Made by a program: the position numbers and the translations under genes. The notes below the pieces were generated by a model that was not told the origin of the DNA, searched no databases, and was given only the letters and a program-made list of their open reading frames with translations. A stretch of DNA of 64,000 nucleotides from Scalesia atractyloides (lineage: Eukaryota; Streptophyta; Magnoliopsida; Asterales; Asteraceae), in assembly GCA_947069175.1 (NCBI GenBank), contig CAMTDV010000003.1, forward strand, positions 82,561,978 through 82,625,977. Direction: 5' to 3'. This document shows positions 47,053-59,826 of the stretch, piece by piece; positions within the stretch are counted from its first letter, which is position 1; the number at the start of each line of letters is the position of its first letter.

Positions 47053-49083
47053 TGTATTCTCCACACATTGGTGGAGACATCAGAAAGTTTTCATTATCGC
47101 TCTAATTGTCCTATTTCCACGAAAAAAATTGAAGCTAATCTCATATCCAGCTTCATACCTAGATTCATGTCCTGAATATTTCGGGCATTGGGTTTCAACC
47201 CATCGGTTCCTATTCATGTTCTACGTGACAGGTGACTGGACACGATTGTACGTTTTGTGAGAATTTATATGTTAGATGGTCGCATGGTCATATAACTGAA
47301 AGATGTCACTATAATGCCCAAAGGCAATCGAGGCCTGAAAAAAAAAAACAAATCCAAATAGGCCCAACAACGAACAACCTACAGTCCTACATGAAACATA
47401 AATGGATGAAGAAACCAATCCATATAGGCCCAACAAAGAATAACCTACATAAAACATAAATTGGATAAAGGTGAAAACATATTTGGCTTGCCAACTGCCA
47501 AGTGCCAGCCTGAGGAGGCTATTGGGCCGACCAAGTCGAGCAAGGGCCTAAGGCTCAATAATCTAAGGGGCCGACAAGCTTTTAAAAGTTGTTATATATT
47601 ATGTATATTAAAAGGCCCAAATACAACTTTTATTTACCTACATGTTAACTTACCCAAATATGTAAATGACTCAGTTATTCATTTAAGCCCAAATTTCAAA
47701 TCCATTTAAAATATAACAAGGTTGGGGCGCTAAAACTTAAACGACGATTGGGGTTTTCCCGATTTGCTTAAGTAAGTTAGTTTGACCGTTTTGCTACACT
47801 ACTATTGTTTTGTTTTTTATAGCAATTAATCATTATCGCTGTATTGTGATTTTTGGATATATAATCGATAAGTTAATATTATAGGGAGGGGGTCAACTTT
47901 TTTGTCTCGCAAGAGGCCCAAAAGTTTTTCTTTATCATTCTCGAGGACGGCCCTAATACCAACGTGTTGACTCACCAATAACTACTTATGAACAGTGTTT
48001 ACAGGTTAATGGAACTCGTTTATAATTCCACGGCCACAAGTATCCTTTTTAAAATGAACCGTATAACATCGGTGTATATAGATCAACTTTGTGCTCAAAT
48101 CAAATCAAAACGAAAACTGAACCTTTAGTTTATTAGTGATTGTAAAATCAATTGTTTCAGCTTTCAGTTTAGCATATGGGTCGGCTTTTGGTTTAACATA
48201 TTGGGTTTGAAGTAATTGGGCTTGGTAAAAATAGGCCTAAAATCATGAATTGAGCCTTAAACTTGAGCTAAAATTTTAGATAATCCATAAATTCAGTAAC
48301 AAATATTCAAAGAATGCAAAAGGCCTCTTGGATATCTTGTGTATTAAAAAGAATTAAGCACGTCAACAATTGAACACTTTAAACGTCTTTTCATCACATT
48401 TTGACGGATAATTATAAGTCGTTAAAAAAACAAAAGTCCATTTTTTTTAACTAGCTTATGGACTTTTCTATACTAATATTAGGTGTGGTGATTTGAATAA
48501 TTATGTGGGCAACATTGTTTTTCAAATGTTTAGGTAACAAATCATTTTGTGAAAAATCCACACACATGTTTAATTTACCAAAAAGCTAGGGACTTTATTA
48601 TACAAAGAGTGCATTATTGGTACAAATTATAGGTATATATATATTGGATTTTCAAAGCATATACCCTCCTCTCGATGTAATAAAGAGTGAATTAACTGAT
48701 TGTTTGATCAATTATACATGTGAATAAAAGCAATTATTTAGAAAATGATGAGATAAAGAAGATTATCCCAACAATAATGCGGTGTGCATTCTAGCCATTT
48801 TGTCAAAAGGGGATCGCCACTTATACCAACGATGCGAAATTGGAAAATCCATTATGTTCGTATGATATACATCTCATCGTTACAATAAAGTGATCAAAAC
48901 ATGAGATACATTTATAATGTGTTAGATTTGTCACTTCTATATCATTTTATCGATTTCATACTATCATAAGTCACCACCATCAACGATAATGAGAGTTTCA
49001 TATGAACAACTTAATTCCGATGTGGCGGATTATGAAAAAGCTTATTAAAAAAAATCACACAAGTACCTAAAAGGGGTTTTACA
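47053..49083. other. Intergenic DNA, no gene seen
   Basis: A short direct repeat with ATAGGCCCAACAA..AA.AACCTACA occurs at about 47358 and 47422. Open frames are short and unrecognisable. Confidence 0.4.
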
Positions 49084-49239
49084 CAGGGGCGGACCTACCT
49101 TAATAGAAGGGGTAGCCTCCGCTACCCCTTGACGCTCCGGCGGTAGTGTAAATTTTGGAAAAAATTGACGTTTTTTTCGATTTCGTTATCCTTTTTTATA
49201 AAACGTTACCCCTACGAAAATTTTTTAGATCCGCCACTG
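49084..49239. mobile_element. 156-bp hAT MITE, perfect 8-bp TSD
   Basis: Ends are CAGGGGCGGACCTA and, inverted, CAGTGGCGGATCTA. It is flanked by identical GTTTTACA repeats (49076-49083 and 49240-49247). It is related in its ends to the DP-intron MITE at 26070. Confidence 0.88.
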
Positions 49240-49279
49240 GTTTTACATATTTTTTTGTCATACAATTATAGACTCATAG

Positions 49280-49612
49280 TTAGACTATGTGTAGTGTTGC
49301 ATGAAGGGGAAGCCACATCACTGATTTAACGCCCCCAATACCATTACACTTCAATGATTATGGGCGCCAAAACAAGGGCCATTAGCCCATTAGCCCACTA
49401 ACGGGCGTGAGTGGGGAGGATAGTGGGGCCTATGATTTTTCCACCCAATCATACATTTTTTCTTTTAAATATAAACAATGAATCCATGATTGGGGTGTGG
49501 TTAAAACCACTATACCATTGTGAAAGTTTTAGTTAAAGACTTTTTGCCGATGTGGTGCTAAAGTGGCCCTTTATCTAGCAACTTTAACACTCTGCGCTAC
49601 ACATAGCGCTAC
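49280..49612. mobile_element. Probable MITE with TATGTGTAG ends
   Basis: The left end has AGACTATGTGTAGTGTTGC and the right end, inverted, GCGCTATGTGTAGCGCAGAG. The interior has GGGCGCC and AGCCCATTAGCCCA motifs. It resembles the element at 14561. Confidence 0.5.
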
Positions 49613-50089
49613 ATACCCATGTATTTATAGAGTAGAAACCCGTAGAGCCGACTTAAGTATTGAACCTAGACTAAGTAATTATTTAAGATAGATTATTTTA
49701 TCACACCCTAATAGTTGTAGCAAAGGAGAAAAAAAATTATGAAACTCATATTGATACAAAACTTATTAAATTGGGTGTAAGTGAACTCAATTGTTTTCTG
49801 AAGATGTTAAGAGATGAGTACAACCAAAATGTTGCAAAGGTGATGTATAACTATCATAAATCGTTGAAATTCACTGAACTCTTCAACCATAGCAAACCAG
49901 GTGGTTTAGTCTGTTTGAAATATAGGCGGTGCAGTCCATGGTTAATGATTTGAAAAGTCGGGTTTAGTAGTTTGGTCGATGGTTTTGATCTTCGAACCAA
50001 CCACTCAATCTTTATTTCTTTCATTTTTATTTTTTATGTATATGCATAATATTTCTAACTATCTTTAACATATGAAAAGTGAAGAAACA
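49613..50089. other. Intergenic DNA, nothing recognisable
   Basis: AT-rich sequence. A 60-residue frame at 49771-49953 shows no family signature. Confidence 0.4.
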
Positions 50090-51365
50090 CGGGCTGAACC
50101 GAAAGGTATCCGGAGATATCTTAGTTACAGCCTAATATTTCTGCATGAAAGGTTGTCTCTCGTTCGCTCTTCTGGGTGATCTCACTTCACGCTAATCTGC
50201 AAAACTAGCAACGCCGTTAGCCTCGCCACGAGAGAAAGGGGGATGGTTTTATCCGTGACCACACTTCGGCGTGAGAATAAGTATTTGGTACTGCAAGGTA
50301 ATAACAAGTAAATAGTGAGTAAGCTCGTATGTTTCTGAATGTTTTACCTTAAGGTATGACCCTTATTTTATAGCCAAAGATAGGTGTGTTAGGAAACGGG
50401 CTGATGAGCCTTGCACCCGGCCCAGAAGAACAGGGATATCTGTTCTGTCCCTCTGCATCGATCATTAATGATCTCTAGCAGGAGGTGTGCTTTGTCGGAT
50501 GTTGAATGGAGCCACGTATCATGGCAGCTGTCCCTCGTGTCAGACCTGTCATTAGCCGAAAGTGGAGAATGTGTGACAGTCGTTGGTGTGAGTGTGGTTG
50601 GTATACAGCCTGTCCTCTGCATTATTGTTAATGTGACGCAATCTGACACAACCTGTCGAGCGACCATTGGGTAACAACTCTGCCACTTTGTACCCTCGTG
50701 TAGTCAACTCCTCTTTGCGTTTTTCCCTTCCGCATGGCTTTTAGTGCTTTCTGACCAGCGCAGAGTTGTAGGGATTAAATCCTTTTGTTCTCAAGACTAT
50801 GAGTTGCTCTCATGTTTGTCTTGTCCTTGTGTAAGGTTTTATGACTTCGCGACTAGAGGGTTGTTTAATCCGCGCATGGTCAAGGGGTCTGCGCTTCTAG
50901 GTCTAACTTGCCGTTGCACCAAGTACGCAAGGTTTGTTGTGCGACCTGCTAGTATCGGTCTAACTTGCCGTTGCGCCAAGTACGCAAGGCTTGTTGTGTG
51001 ACCAGCCAGTATCGGTCTAACTTACCGTTGCGCCAAGTACGCAAGGCTCGTTGTGAGACCAGCTAGTATCGGTCTAACTTGCCGTTGAACCAAGTACGCA
51101 AGACTCGTTGTGTGACCTGCTAGCATTGAAGTTGTAGTACCATTACGCGTTGCGCGCAAGGTTTGTCTATCAGCACAGGGTCAAGGGGCATGCGCTTCCA
51201 GGTCTAACTTACCGTTGCGGCAGAGTGTGCAAGGCTCGTTGTGTGACCTGCTAGTTTCAAGAATGGCGCATCGTTGCACATTGCGCGCAAGGTTATTCTT
51301 ATGATCTGTTGTCATTGAGGGTATGGTTTCTTGCATAAGCGAAGAGTTTTTTGGGACCATACCCC
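50090..51365. mobile_element. Retroelement-LTR-like non-coding block
   Basis: A distinctly GC-richer block than its surroundings with no coding domain. It carries overlapping open frames on both strands (about 50390-50674) and ends in tandem repeats. Composition and layout resemble a plant LTR, but I could not identify TG..CA ends or a target duplication. Confidence 0.4.
50900..51127 (+). repeat. 57-bp tandem array, four units plus distant copies
   Basis: Units begin GGTCTAACTTGCCGTTG at 50900, 50957, 51014 and 51071, exactly 57 bases apart. Each contains CCAAGTACGCAAG and GTGTGACC.GC.AG. A fifth unit begins at 51201. Its leader (GTCAAGGGG..TGCGCTTC) also precedes the first unit, so a segment of about 300 bp is duplicated as well. 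Confidence 0.9.
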
Positions 51366-52704
51366 TCCAAAACGTTCAATACAAACTAAGAAAATGATTC
51401 TAACGGTAAAACAAACAGTTTTGACTGGTTTGGTCTGTCCAACCAACCTACCCAACCCTTTCGGTTTAATTTACCCAACAATAAGACATTTTTAAAAATT
51501 CTTATATCTTATGACCCTCATAGTGTAACTGTATACTAACTTTAAGATGATTCGCATATAGTTTTTCCTTGCATAAGTTAAATGAATAAATGTGGGGCTC
51601 ACTTGCAATATGATGCTATACATGGAGACAAGACCACATAATTTTGATGTACAGTTTGGACATGACTCCACATCTACTTGGTCCACAACCATAAACATCA
51701 TTTACATCATGCACAATGGAGTGGACGAAGAACAGCAAAATGATATCAATGAGTAACATGAGATCTTGAACCACTAAAATCTAATATTCCTTAATAATCC
51801 TACTTTAATATATTGTGCTACTCAAGAAATAATAAGTTACAACCATCATTATTTATAGCTTTTATAAACAAAGTTGAATATGAATATGTATTAGAGAAAT
51901 TGTTTGATGAATATAACAATATTTGTATTACACGATCTTACTAAAACCTCGTAACTTATTAATGAGTGGGATTGGTTAAAATAACATCAACAAAATCTAA
52001 ATGTATCAAAACATAATTCATGATATCACTTGTATCATTAATGCATTGATACCTCAAGGCTGTTTTGTAATGGATATTTGAATAGTCCCATCAAACTTTT
52101 TGGACCAATATGTCCTTATCCATATTCTTGCACCCCACATTCTTAACTTTATACAAAGGGTAGTGTTTGGTTATGTGTCTCAACTCCCAACACAAGCATT
52201 TCAATCAAAGTAGAAGATGTAAATGCCAAAATAGAAAGGAAAGTAGGGAGATTTGGACTTAACTTCACCATACCCATTTGTTTGGAGACACTCACAAGTA
52301 ATTCAATTGCACACTCATAAAGTTCACAAACTTCCATCTCAGTGACCCCATTCATCATCTTGTTTCATTATTTGGGAATGGTGGTTGGTTTACCTTTTGT
52401 TTGTTTCAAGTTTCCAAAAGCATCGTTATCTACATTTATAAGTCTTCGTATCTTTACTTCATTGTATGTATATAATAATTATTCCATTTAATGCTTGTTG
52501 TACAGCAATAGGAATCATCCTATTTTTATACACAATTATGGGACACTATGTGTGTTACTAGTTTTCTCGATGAATGTCATAATGAACTTAATACGACCTG
52601 TCAACAAACCCATGTGTTATCATGTTAATTTTAATGATTTTGGTCGTTTTATGCATGAAAATCACCTAAATACGTTCTAACCAATATTATGTCACCTTTT
52701 AGGA
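51366..52704. other. Intergenic DNA, no gene seen
   Basis: Antisense open frames at 51492-51701 and 52149-52358 are short and unrecognised. The second (with EVCELYECAIELLVSV) has a helical look but no neighbouring exons that I can join. Confidence 0.4.
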
Positions 52705-52980
52705 TTACTATTTTAGAAAGAGTATTAGGGTGTACGGGGTGGAGTGCGGGGAAGGTAGGTGGTGATTGTTCACTACGCGGTAACACCGTCGCCAATCCCA
52801 CATTTCTTGCGGTAAACCCAAAATCACGAGGAGGAGTCATCACTTGCATGGTATCGAGTTTTTGTCCGTTGGAACCTTTATAACAGGGAGTGGAGCACAC
52901 CTTACGTTCGAGTGCAAAATGGGAACTTGAGATGGGAGTTGACATGGCAGAGTATGATTGGCTGGGGTAGAGAGGAGACT

Positions 52981-53062
52981 GCTCCACTCGAGTGGAGCGA
53001 CCCTTACCACCTTAGGGTGTAAGGGGTGCTCCACTTGTAAGGGGCGCTCCACTCGAGTGGAG
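52981..53062. repeat. Two copies of a 16-bp palindrome
   Basis: CTCCACTCGAGTGGAG occurs twice, near 52983-52998 and 53048-53063, with GTGCTCCACTTG between them. It is the innermost part of the left half of the interrupted MITE-like repeat. Confidence 0.8.
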
Positions 53063-53069
53063 TAGTCTC

Positions 53070-53669
53070 TGTTAAAATGGTTACTGAACTATTTCATTCA
53101 TTGACTTGTTATTGGGCTTGTTTACTTATTGTTATGGACTCTTTGTATGTGGTTAATGGGCTTGATGTGAGCCTGGTTCCTGGTCGGACTTGAGTTGCCT
53201 TGAATTAATAACTTGTGGGCTTAAGTGCACAGGTTATATATATCATAAAGGACTGAAGTGAATATATCCAGGGACTGCGATCATTTTCGAGCATTGTTGA
53301 GGGTCTTGGTTGTAACTTTGTAACCTTCTCTTGTATATAAGTGAGAGACTGAGATATTTTCATTATCTCTTTCTCTATCTTGTTTCATTGTTCTCTGTAT
53401 ACTGCGTATTAAGGTTTGAGATCGTAGGAGCTTGTATTGTTAATCTCTCATCTGTATCTGAGAGATTGATCTGGTTATGTTGATGATCATCAATGGGTGA
53501 TCATCACTAGACTCCTTGTATTTTGTATTGTTTATAGATCTTACAATTGTAAGATCTAGGGTTTATTTGGGGGAAATATTTTTAGGTTGGGTTAATAAGA
53601 TTTTGTCACAGTTTTGTCGCTATTTCTGGTGTTTATAGTTTGTTACTGTTTGACTCATAAAATTCTACA
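53070..53669 (+). repeat. 5' LTR of the second copia element
   Basis: TGTTAAAATGGTTACTG to CATAAAATTCTACA, 600 bp. A TATA-like CTTGTATATAAGTGAGAG at about 53330 is a plausible promoter, present also in the 3' copy. Confidence 0.92.
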
Positions 53670-53681
53670 TGGTATCTGAGC
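53670..53681 (+). other. Primer binding site (tRNA-iMet type)
   Basis: TGGTATCTGAGC directly follows the 5' LTR. It matches the 3' end complement of plant initiator tRNA-Met except for one T. Confidence 0.85.
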
Positions 53682-54571
53682 AAATTGCTCTCGATCAATT
53701 TCTGTTTGGTTTAGATATCTGATTTCTTGTGTTGTTCTATGCTAGGGTTTTCTCATCTTGAGAACATGTGTCTGGAATTCTAAGATTTGTGGATCTTGAA
53801 GACCTGCGTTGGTCTTTGTTGTCTATTGTGACTTCAAAGCAAACTAACCGGGTTCTTGCTTCTTGGTGGTAGCTTGTTATTGATCTGATTTTATAACCCT
53901 AGAAGGTTATTGGTTAGATCTGTATCAAGGAGGGAGTTAAATGCTTTAGTAAGATCGTTCGTATCTTGTGCTTTACTTTTATCTAGTTGTTGTTGATGCC
54001 GGGGTAGTGAGGACCGGTTTATTGGTTGATTTTTGTCTGTTATTGATTGGTTTTTCTCTAGTGACTAGTATGGCTCCTATGTAAAGACTTGTCCAGGCAT
54101 TATAGGTGACGATCCTGGAATCTGGGCCCTGACACAGCTTCGTCTTGGGGTTTACATCTTGTTTGTTGCTATTACCGATTGTATGTTATCTGTCTGTGTG
54201 TGATTGTTATTGATTATTTATCAATATGGCTAGTACTTCTGCCACTCTTATTAGTAGACTGGATATAGGAGATCCTCTTTACTTACATCCTAGTGATTCT
54301 AGTAGTCTTACTATTGTTAGTATTAAACTCAAGGGAACTGAGAACTATAGGGTTTGGTCTATTGGTATGAAATTGGCTTTAGAAGCCAAGAACAAGTATG
54401 GTCTCATTGATGGTGTAACACCCCAAAATATTAAATCATATAAATAACTAGAAAACATTAAGCTAGTTAATGTTAAGTTGTTAAGTAATAAAAGAAAACA
54501 ATAAAAATTGGTACGTTTTAGAATGAATTAAACATGAGGGACTAAATAAGCCAAGTGGATGAAACTTGAAA

Positions 54572-54572
<1 letters not shown>

Positions 54573-54639
<67 letters not shown>

Positions 54640-54658
54640 TAGATAGAGAGAGAGAGAG
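54573..54658 (+). repeat. TA/GATA/GA compound microsatellite
   Basis: About 64 bases of TA pass into GATAGATA and GAGAGAGA within the solo LTR. The other LTR copy lacks this tract. Confidence 0.95.
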
Positions 54659-55532
54659 ATAAAAACACAACACATTGTCTGTGTATGTGTGTGTATGCGA
54701 CCCAGACAAGAACACCAAGAAAACCCTAAATTGATCAAAATTGAAGGGAGATTTGAGTCAAAGTTCATGCATGAATTGAAATTAGTGATCACCTAATCAA
54801 GGGGATCATAAGGTATGTTAAAATTCTTAGTTTTGTGAAGTATGATTGATAGAGAAGAACCATGAATCTAAATTCTGGAATAAATTATAGATCTTATGGT
54901 AGAATTCATGACAAATAAGTGTTTAAACTCACAATGCTTGCTAAACTAGGGAAGATTCTAGCATAATTCATATGTTAGGGTTTATATATGATTGAATGAG
55001 TAAGTTGGTTTTGATGTTTAACATGAAAGAAGCTAAATTGTTAATTGCATTAGCTTGACATGAAGCTCTAAATAGATATATTGCACTAGAGATTAAATTC
55101 TATGATGGTAGATTCATAAGAATATGAGATTGGGTTTATAAAGTTCATAATTTATGAAAAAGAAAAGTTTTACATTCATGCCCATAAGATATTTGACAAA
55201 ATGCTTTAATGAAAGATTTGTTACTTATATGAAAAGAATTTATGATTGATCGTTGACATAGACTTGAGTTACGAGTTCCTAATAATAATTGGGTTGCACT
55301 ATTTAGGCAACTCGAGTGAAGCTAAGGAAGGTCAAGCAAGTCGGATACACGCTTAAAAGGAAAGCTCTATGGTACGTGGCTTATTACTTCGTAGAATTTT
55401 AATTACGATCCTTGTTGTGATATATATATTAAATAATGAAGCGAACCTAAACAAAATTCGGTTCAATTATAAGTGAGGGGTTTCTCACAATTGAACCGAA
55501 TGAGTGAGATCAAAATAGTGAAATAGATAAAG

Positions 55533-55800
55533 GTTTGGTCAAATAAAGCGATGAATTTCGCTAAAGTAACCAAACAGATTAAAATAATGAAATAGATAAA
55601 GGTTTGGTCAAATAAGCGATGGATTTTGCTAAAGTAACCAAACGGATTAAAATAGTGAAATAGATAAAGGTTTGGTCAAATAAAGCGATGGATTTCGCTA
55701 AAGTGATCAAACGGGTCAAGATAATGTCTTTAACATGAGTTTGGTCAAAGAAGGCGATGCACTTTACTAAAGAGATCAAACGGGTTAAAATATTGGAATG
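55533..55800 (+). repeat. Four-unit 68-69-bp tandem array in the solo LTR
   Basis: Units begin GTTTGGTCAAATAA at 55533, 55602 and 55670, and GTTTGGTCAAAGAA at 55739. Each contains GCGATG.ATTT.GCTAAAG. It corresponds position for position to the array at 20487 in the other copy. Confidence 0.9.
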
Positions 55801-56277
55801 AATGGAGAATTAGTTGAATGAAGCGATAGTATCGCTAAAACAATTAAAATGTCTAAATGGAGTTTAAAAGAATATCGGGAAGAATATATAAACCTTATTA
55901 CGGTTAATACGGTTGAAGGGTAAAATCGGAAAAAAGAAGTGCAAAAACCGAGTAACAAATATGCAAACCATAAGTCCTTATTACGAAACATGAGGATACA
56001 ATATAATTAGTAATTATGTATGAAAAAGATATAGTTAGTATGCACGTTGGCCAAAATTTGGTTAAAATGCCAACTTATGAAATTTATAAAAATATATATA
56101 TATGCATAGTTTGATTGGTATAAACATTTGTGAGGACGGCACTACAGTAACGAAAGCAAAGAATATCACTTTGCGGACAAATTTCTGTAAGTCCTAAGTC
56201 ATATGATGATACACAGTACGTGAAACGGGTCGAACGGATGAATAAACCAAAACAGCAGTAAAAGCTCTGCAATAGGT

Positions 56278-56425
56278 GTCGTCGGCGACGCCTAGTATGG
56301 CCGTCGCCGACGCAATGCATATTACCCGACGCCTTATGCTACTGTCTACGGTAGTCTTGACCCTACGCATGTTTCCACATGGCGTCGCCGACGCGGCATA
56401 ATGCCATCGCCGACGCCACTCAGTA
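56278..56425 (+). repeat. GC-rich CGCCGACG cluster with small hairpin
   Basis: GTCGTCGGCGACGCC, CCGTCGCCGACGC, GGCGTCGCCGACGC and CATCGCCGACGCC surround the hairpin ACTGTC-TAC-GGTAGT (56341-56355). Equivalent to 21296-21403. Confidence 0.75.
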
Positions 56426-57719
56426 AAATGGAATTTAATTTTTATCATTTATTTAAGTTGTTATGTTATATTCTTTTCATTTAAGCATATAACTAATAAG
56501 TTATTAAAATTTTCAGTTTTAAAGAGATCACAAGTCAAGTTCCGACGAAGATCAAGCCATGCCAAAATACCGAACATGTCTAAATTTCAAGCTTCCATTT
56601 TGTTTTGTCTAGTCATGTATTATCAGTATTATAAGATATAAAATGTTTTTATTAACTTAACTATTTTGGGATTATTTATATATTTATATATGTTTTACAT
56701 GTTTAAAAAAAATATATATAAGGGTGTTTCAGATGGTAAATGTGAAAAAGATGCTGATGATCCTGTGTTGAGTAATCAGCAGGATAGATGTAACTCCGTT
56801 GTTTTAAGTTGGTTATTAAATTTTGTGTCTGAGGAATTATACTTGGGTCAAGTGTTTTCCAAATTAGCTTCTGAAGTCTGGACAGATTTGAAAGAAACTT
56901 ATGATAAATTTGATGGCTCTGTAGTGTATGATTTGTCTAAAAAGATTAACTGTATTTCTCAAAATGGAAGTTCTTTGTCTGAATATTATCATAAACTTAA
57001 TACAATGTGGAAAGAGTTTGATGCCATGCATCAACTGTCTTCCTGTTCGTGTCAAGCAGCTAAGGATTACAATGATTTTACTACTTTAATAAAACTAATG
57101 CAGTTTCTTATGGGTTTAGATGATGTTTATCAGCCTGTAAGGACTAGTTTATTAACTAGAGAGCCATTTCCTTCAATCAAAGTTGCTTTTTCAATTGTGT
57201 CCAAAGAAGGGTCACATAGAAATGTTAGTGGAGGAACCAAGATTCAAAACATATCTTTTGTGTCAAAAGTTAATGAATCTGTTGATAAAAAAAGAAGATG
57301 TTTAGAGGTCCTAACCCTAATCTTAAGTATACTCATTGTAATATTTGGGTCATACAGTTGATGGATGTTTTGAATTGGTTGGGTATCCTCCAGGGTTTAA
57401 GAAAAGGTCTGGTGGTCAGGTTGGAAAAAATTCTTCTAGTATTAATACATCAAATATGTCTTCTGGTTCTACTATGTCTCCATTCTCTCCTGAGCAGGTT
57501 GCTAAATTGTTAAGTCTTGTTGGTGAAAAAACTAGTGTTGATCCTCAAAGTTCTAATATGGGAGGTGAGCCTAGTTTTGTGTTTAACCCATTTGGTAACT
57601 TTGTTAGTTGTTCAAGTCTAATAAACTTTGGTTTTGATTACAATCGGATTGTTGATTCTGATGCAAAACAGATAAAGATCTTTTTAATAGTATTGATGTA
57701 TCTGAATATGATTTAAAAA

Positions 57720-58420
57720 TAATGCCATCCAAATGGAAACAAAGCTAAAGTGTCTAAAATTGGGAACATTAAACTTGCTAATGGTGTTTCTTATAAGATG
57801 TATTTTATGTTCCTGATTATGATGTTAATCTGATGTCTATCTATAAGCTGTCTAGAGATAGTCAAATTAGTGTTGTGTTTAAGGAGAATACTTGTTTATT
57901 TCAGGATTCGAAATCAAAGAAAGTCCCGGTGACTAGTAAACAGGATAATGGTCTGTACTTTGTGAATAAATATGGTAATTCTGTTAACTTATGTTTTAAT
58001 AGTCTGAACAATAGTAATCTTTGGCATAGTGGGTTAGGACATCATGCCGATCAGGTCTTGACCATTTTAAAAGGTGATCTAGGTGTTATTGATGTAGTTA
58101 ATCATCCTAGTGAAGTTTATCATAGGGCTAAATAAGTTAGAGTTCCATTTCATTAAGTGATCACAAGATTAAAAATATAGGTGATATTATACACTCAGAT
58201 GTTTGGGTCAGGTCACTAGTAGAGATGGTTATAAATATTTTTAACAGTGGTTGATGATTTCTCTAGAACTGTCTGGTGTTACCTATTAAAAATAAAATGG
58301 AAGTCTTTGAAAATATAGAACCTTTGGGTGTTTATGTTTTAGGTCTAAAATGAGTCAGACAAGTTTTCTTATAATGCTGAAAAATGTGTACTAATTGGCT
58401 ATTCTAATGTCAAGAAGGGT
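57720..58420 (+). pseudogene. copia protease/pre-integrase remnant, integrase core lost
   Basis: 57833-58135 carries the region before integrase (SIYKLSRDSQI and the LWHSGLGHHADQVL pre-integrase motif). The stretch 58140-58420 has only scraps such as VVDDFSRTVW. Most of the catalytic core expected here is absent, and several stops occur. Confidence 0.75.
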
Positions 58421-58426
58421 TATAAG

Positions 58427-58936
58427 TTGTGGAGTTTAGATAGTCAAAGGGAATTTTATTCTAGGGATGTGAAATTTTATGAAACTGTCTTCCCTTTTAA
58501 ATCTAAACAGTTAAGTAGTCGAAATGATACTGTTTTTGAAAATGTAAATCAGTTAAAATTCTTTGATAGTATTGTAGTATTAACACCCAATGGTTCTGTT
58601 AATCCTGATGATGAAGAGGGGAATACTGGATCTCATGAGGGAACTTGGGATGATCAGCAACCAGTCCCCTCTACATCTGCCCCTTTTAGTGATGTTGATA
58701 ATCAACAAGCTGGAACTAGAAGTGAGAGTAGTAGTAGTGAAGGATCTGGCAGGGCAGAGGACACAGGTCTCTCAAATGTTGAGACTAACCCATCTGAGGG
58801 AACAGGTCCGATTCTTAGAAGGTCTAGTAGGAATATTGTTTTGCCCAAAAGGTTTGAAAGTTTTGTGTTGAATAGTAAAGTCAAATATGATATAAATAAA
58901 GTTGTTAGTTACTTATGTTTGTTGTTACTGATTTGA
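58427..58936 (+). pseudogene. copia integrase C-terminal region and linker remnant
   Basis: WSLDSQREFYSRDVKFYETVFPF is the family's post-integrase motif. A Ser/Glu/Thr-rich linker follows, then RRSSRNIVLPKRF, which precedes RT in copia elements. Confidence 0.8.
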
Positions 58937-59820
58937 ATAAAACAGTTGAGCCTGCTAGTTATGAAGAGGTTGTTAGAGATCCTGGGTGGGTAGATGCCAT
59001 GAACAAAGAAATGGAGGCTTGTTCAGAAATAATACATGGGTTTTGACTAACCTTCCTTTAGATAGATAAGCCATAGGTTATAAGTGGTCTTTAAGGTTAA
59101 GTATAAGTGTAATGGTGAGGTTGAGAGATTTATAGCTAGATTGGTTGTAAAAGGTTTTAACCAAAGGGAAGGCTTAGATTTTGGCGAAACCTTCTCACCT
59201 GTGGTGAAGATGGTTACTGTAAGATGTATAATAACCTTGGTTGTTCATAATAGTTGGCCTTTATTTCAACTTGATGTAGATAATGTTTTTTTGTATGGTA
59301 GTATTTTTGAGGATGTTTATATGAAATTGCCTTAGTGTTATTACTCTAAAGATGAAACTAAAGTGTGTAAATTAGTTAAATCTTTATATGGTGTTAAACA
59401 AGCATCAAGAAAATGAAATGAGAAACAAACTGCTGTTTTGATTAGCATTGGGTTTGTTTAAAGTAGATGTGATCATTCATTGTTTGTCTTGTCTAAAGGG
59501 AGTGTTAGTATTTTTCTATTAGTGTATGTTGACGATATTGTCATAACTGGTAATTCGGTTGATGAAATTAATACTGTTAAAAAAGTTTTGAATGATAGTT
59601 TTAAAATCAAAGATTTGGGTGTGTTGAAATACTTCTTAGGTATTGAGGTCTTGTATAACAAAAGCAGTGTGTTTATGTCAACAAAGTATTGTTTAGAGTT
59701 GTTAAGTGAATTTGGGTACTTAGGTTGTAAGCCTCTCAGTATTCCTATAGAACAAAGTTACTTGGTCACTTCTAAAGTTGATAAACATTTACAGGATTTC
59801 AAAAGTTAATTGGAAAACTA
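58937..59820 (+). pseudogene. copia reverse transcriptase remnant
   Basis: Pieces in several frames: EVVRDPGWVDAMNKEME, VKYKCNGEVERFIARLV.KGFNQ, LFQLDVDNVFLYG (first catalytic Asp present), a stop at 59335, then LVYVDDIVITGNS with YVDD and KIKDLGVLKYFLGIEV. Multiple stops and frameshifts. Confidence 0.85.
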
Positions 59821-59826
59821 ATTTAT

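Larger units (their letters stand above)
54414..56731 (+). mobile_element. Solo LTR of the TGTAACACCCC family, 2.3 kb, 5-bp TSD
   Basis: It begins TGTAACACCCCAAAATATT and ends AAGGGTGTTTCA. The flanks are identical GATGG repeats (54409-54413 and 56732-56736). With no internal domains, and one duplication flanking both ends, this is a solo LTR left by LTR-LTR recombination. It is co-linear with the copy at 19423. The ACACCCC..GGGTGTT ends fit Ty3-type plant elements. Confidence 0.9.
54226..57716 (+). pseudogene. copia gag, split by a solo LTR
   Basis: The frame starts MASTSATLISRLDIGDPLYL, and the N-terminal gag motif is intact up to 54413. The frame resumes at 56737 after the solo LTR and runs to about 57280 with a capsid region containing LSKKINCISQ and SEYYHKLNTMWKEFDAMH. 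A frameshift near 57290 precedes the zinc-knuckle region (GHTVDGCFELVGYPPGF), read to 57716. Without the insertion the two halves join in frame. Confidence 0.85.

Noticed and set aside
50900..51262. 57-bp regular repeat considered as a CRISPR-like array
   Set aside because: The units are tandem without unique spacers, and this is a plant nuclear sequence.
52149..52358. Antisense frame with EVCELYECAIELLVSV as a possible exon
   Set aside because: No further exon, splice context or family recognised nearby.
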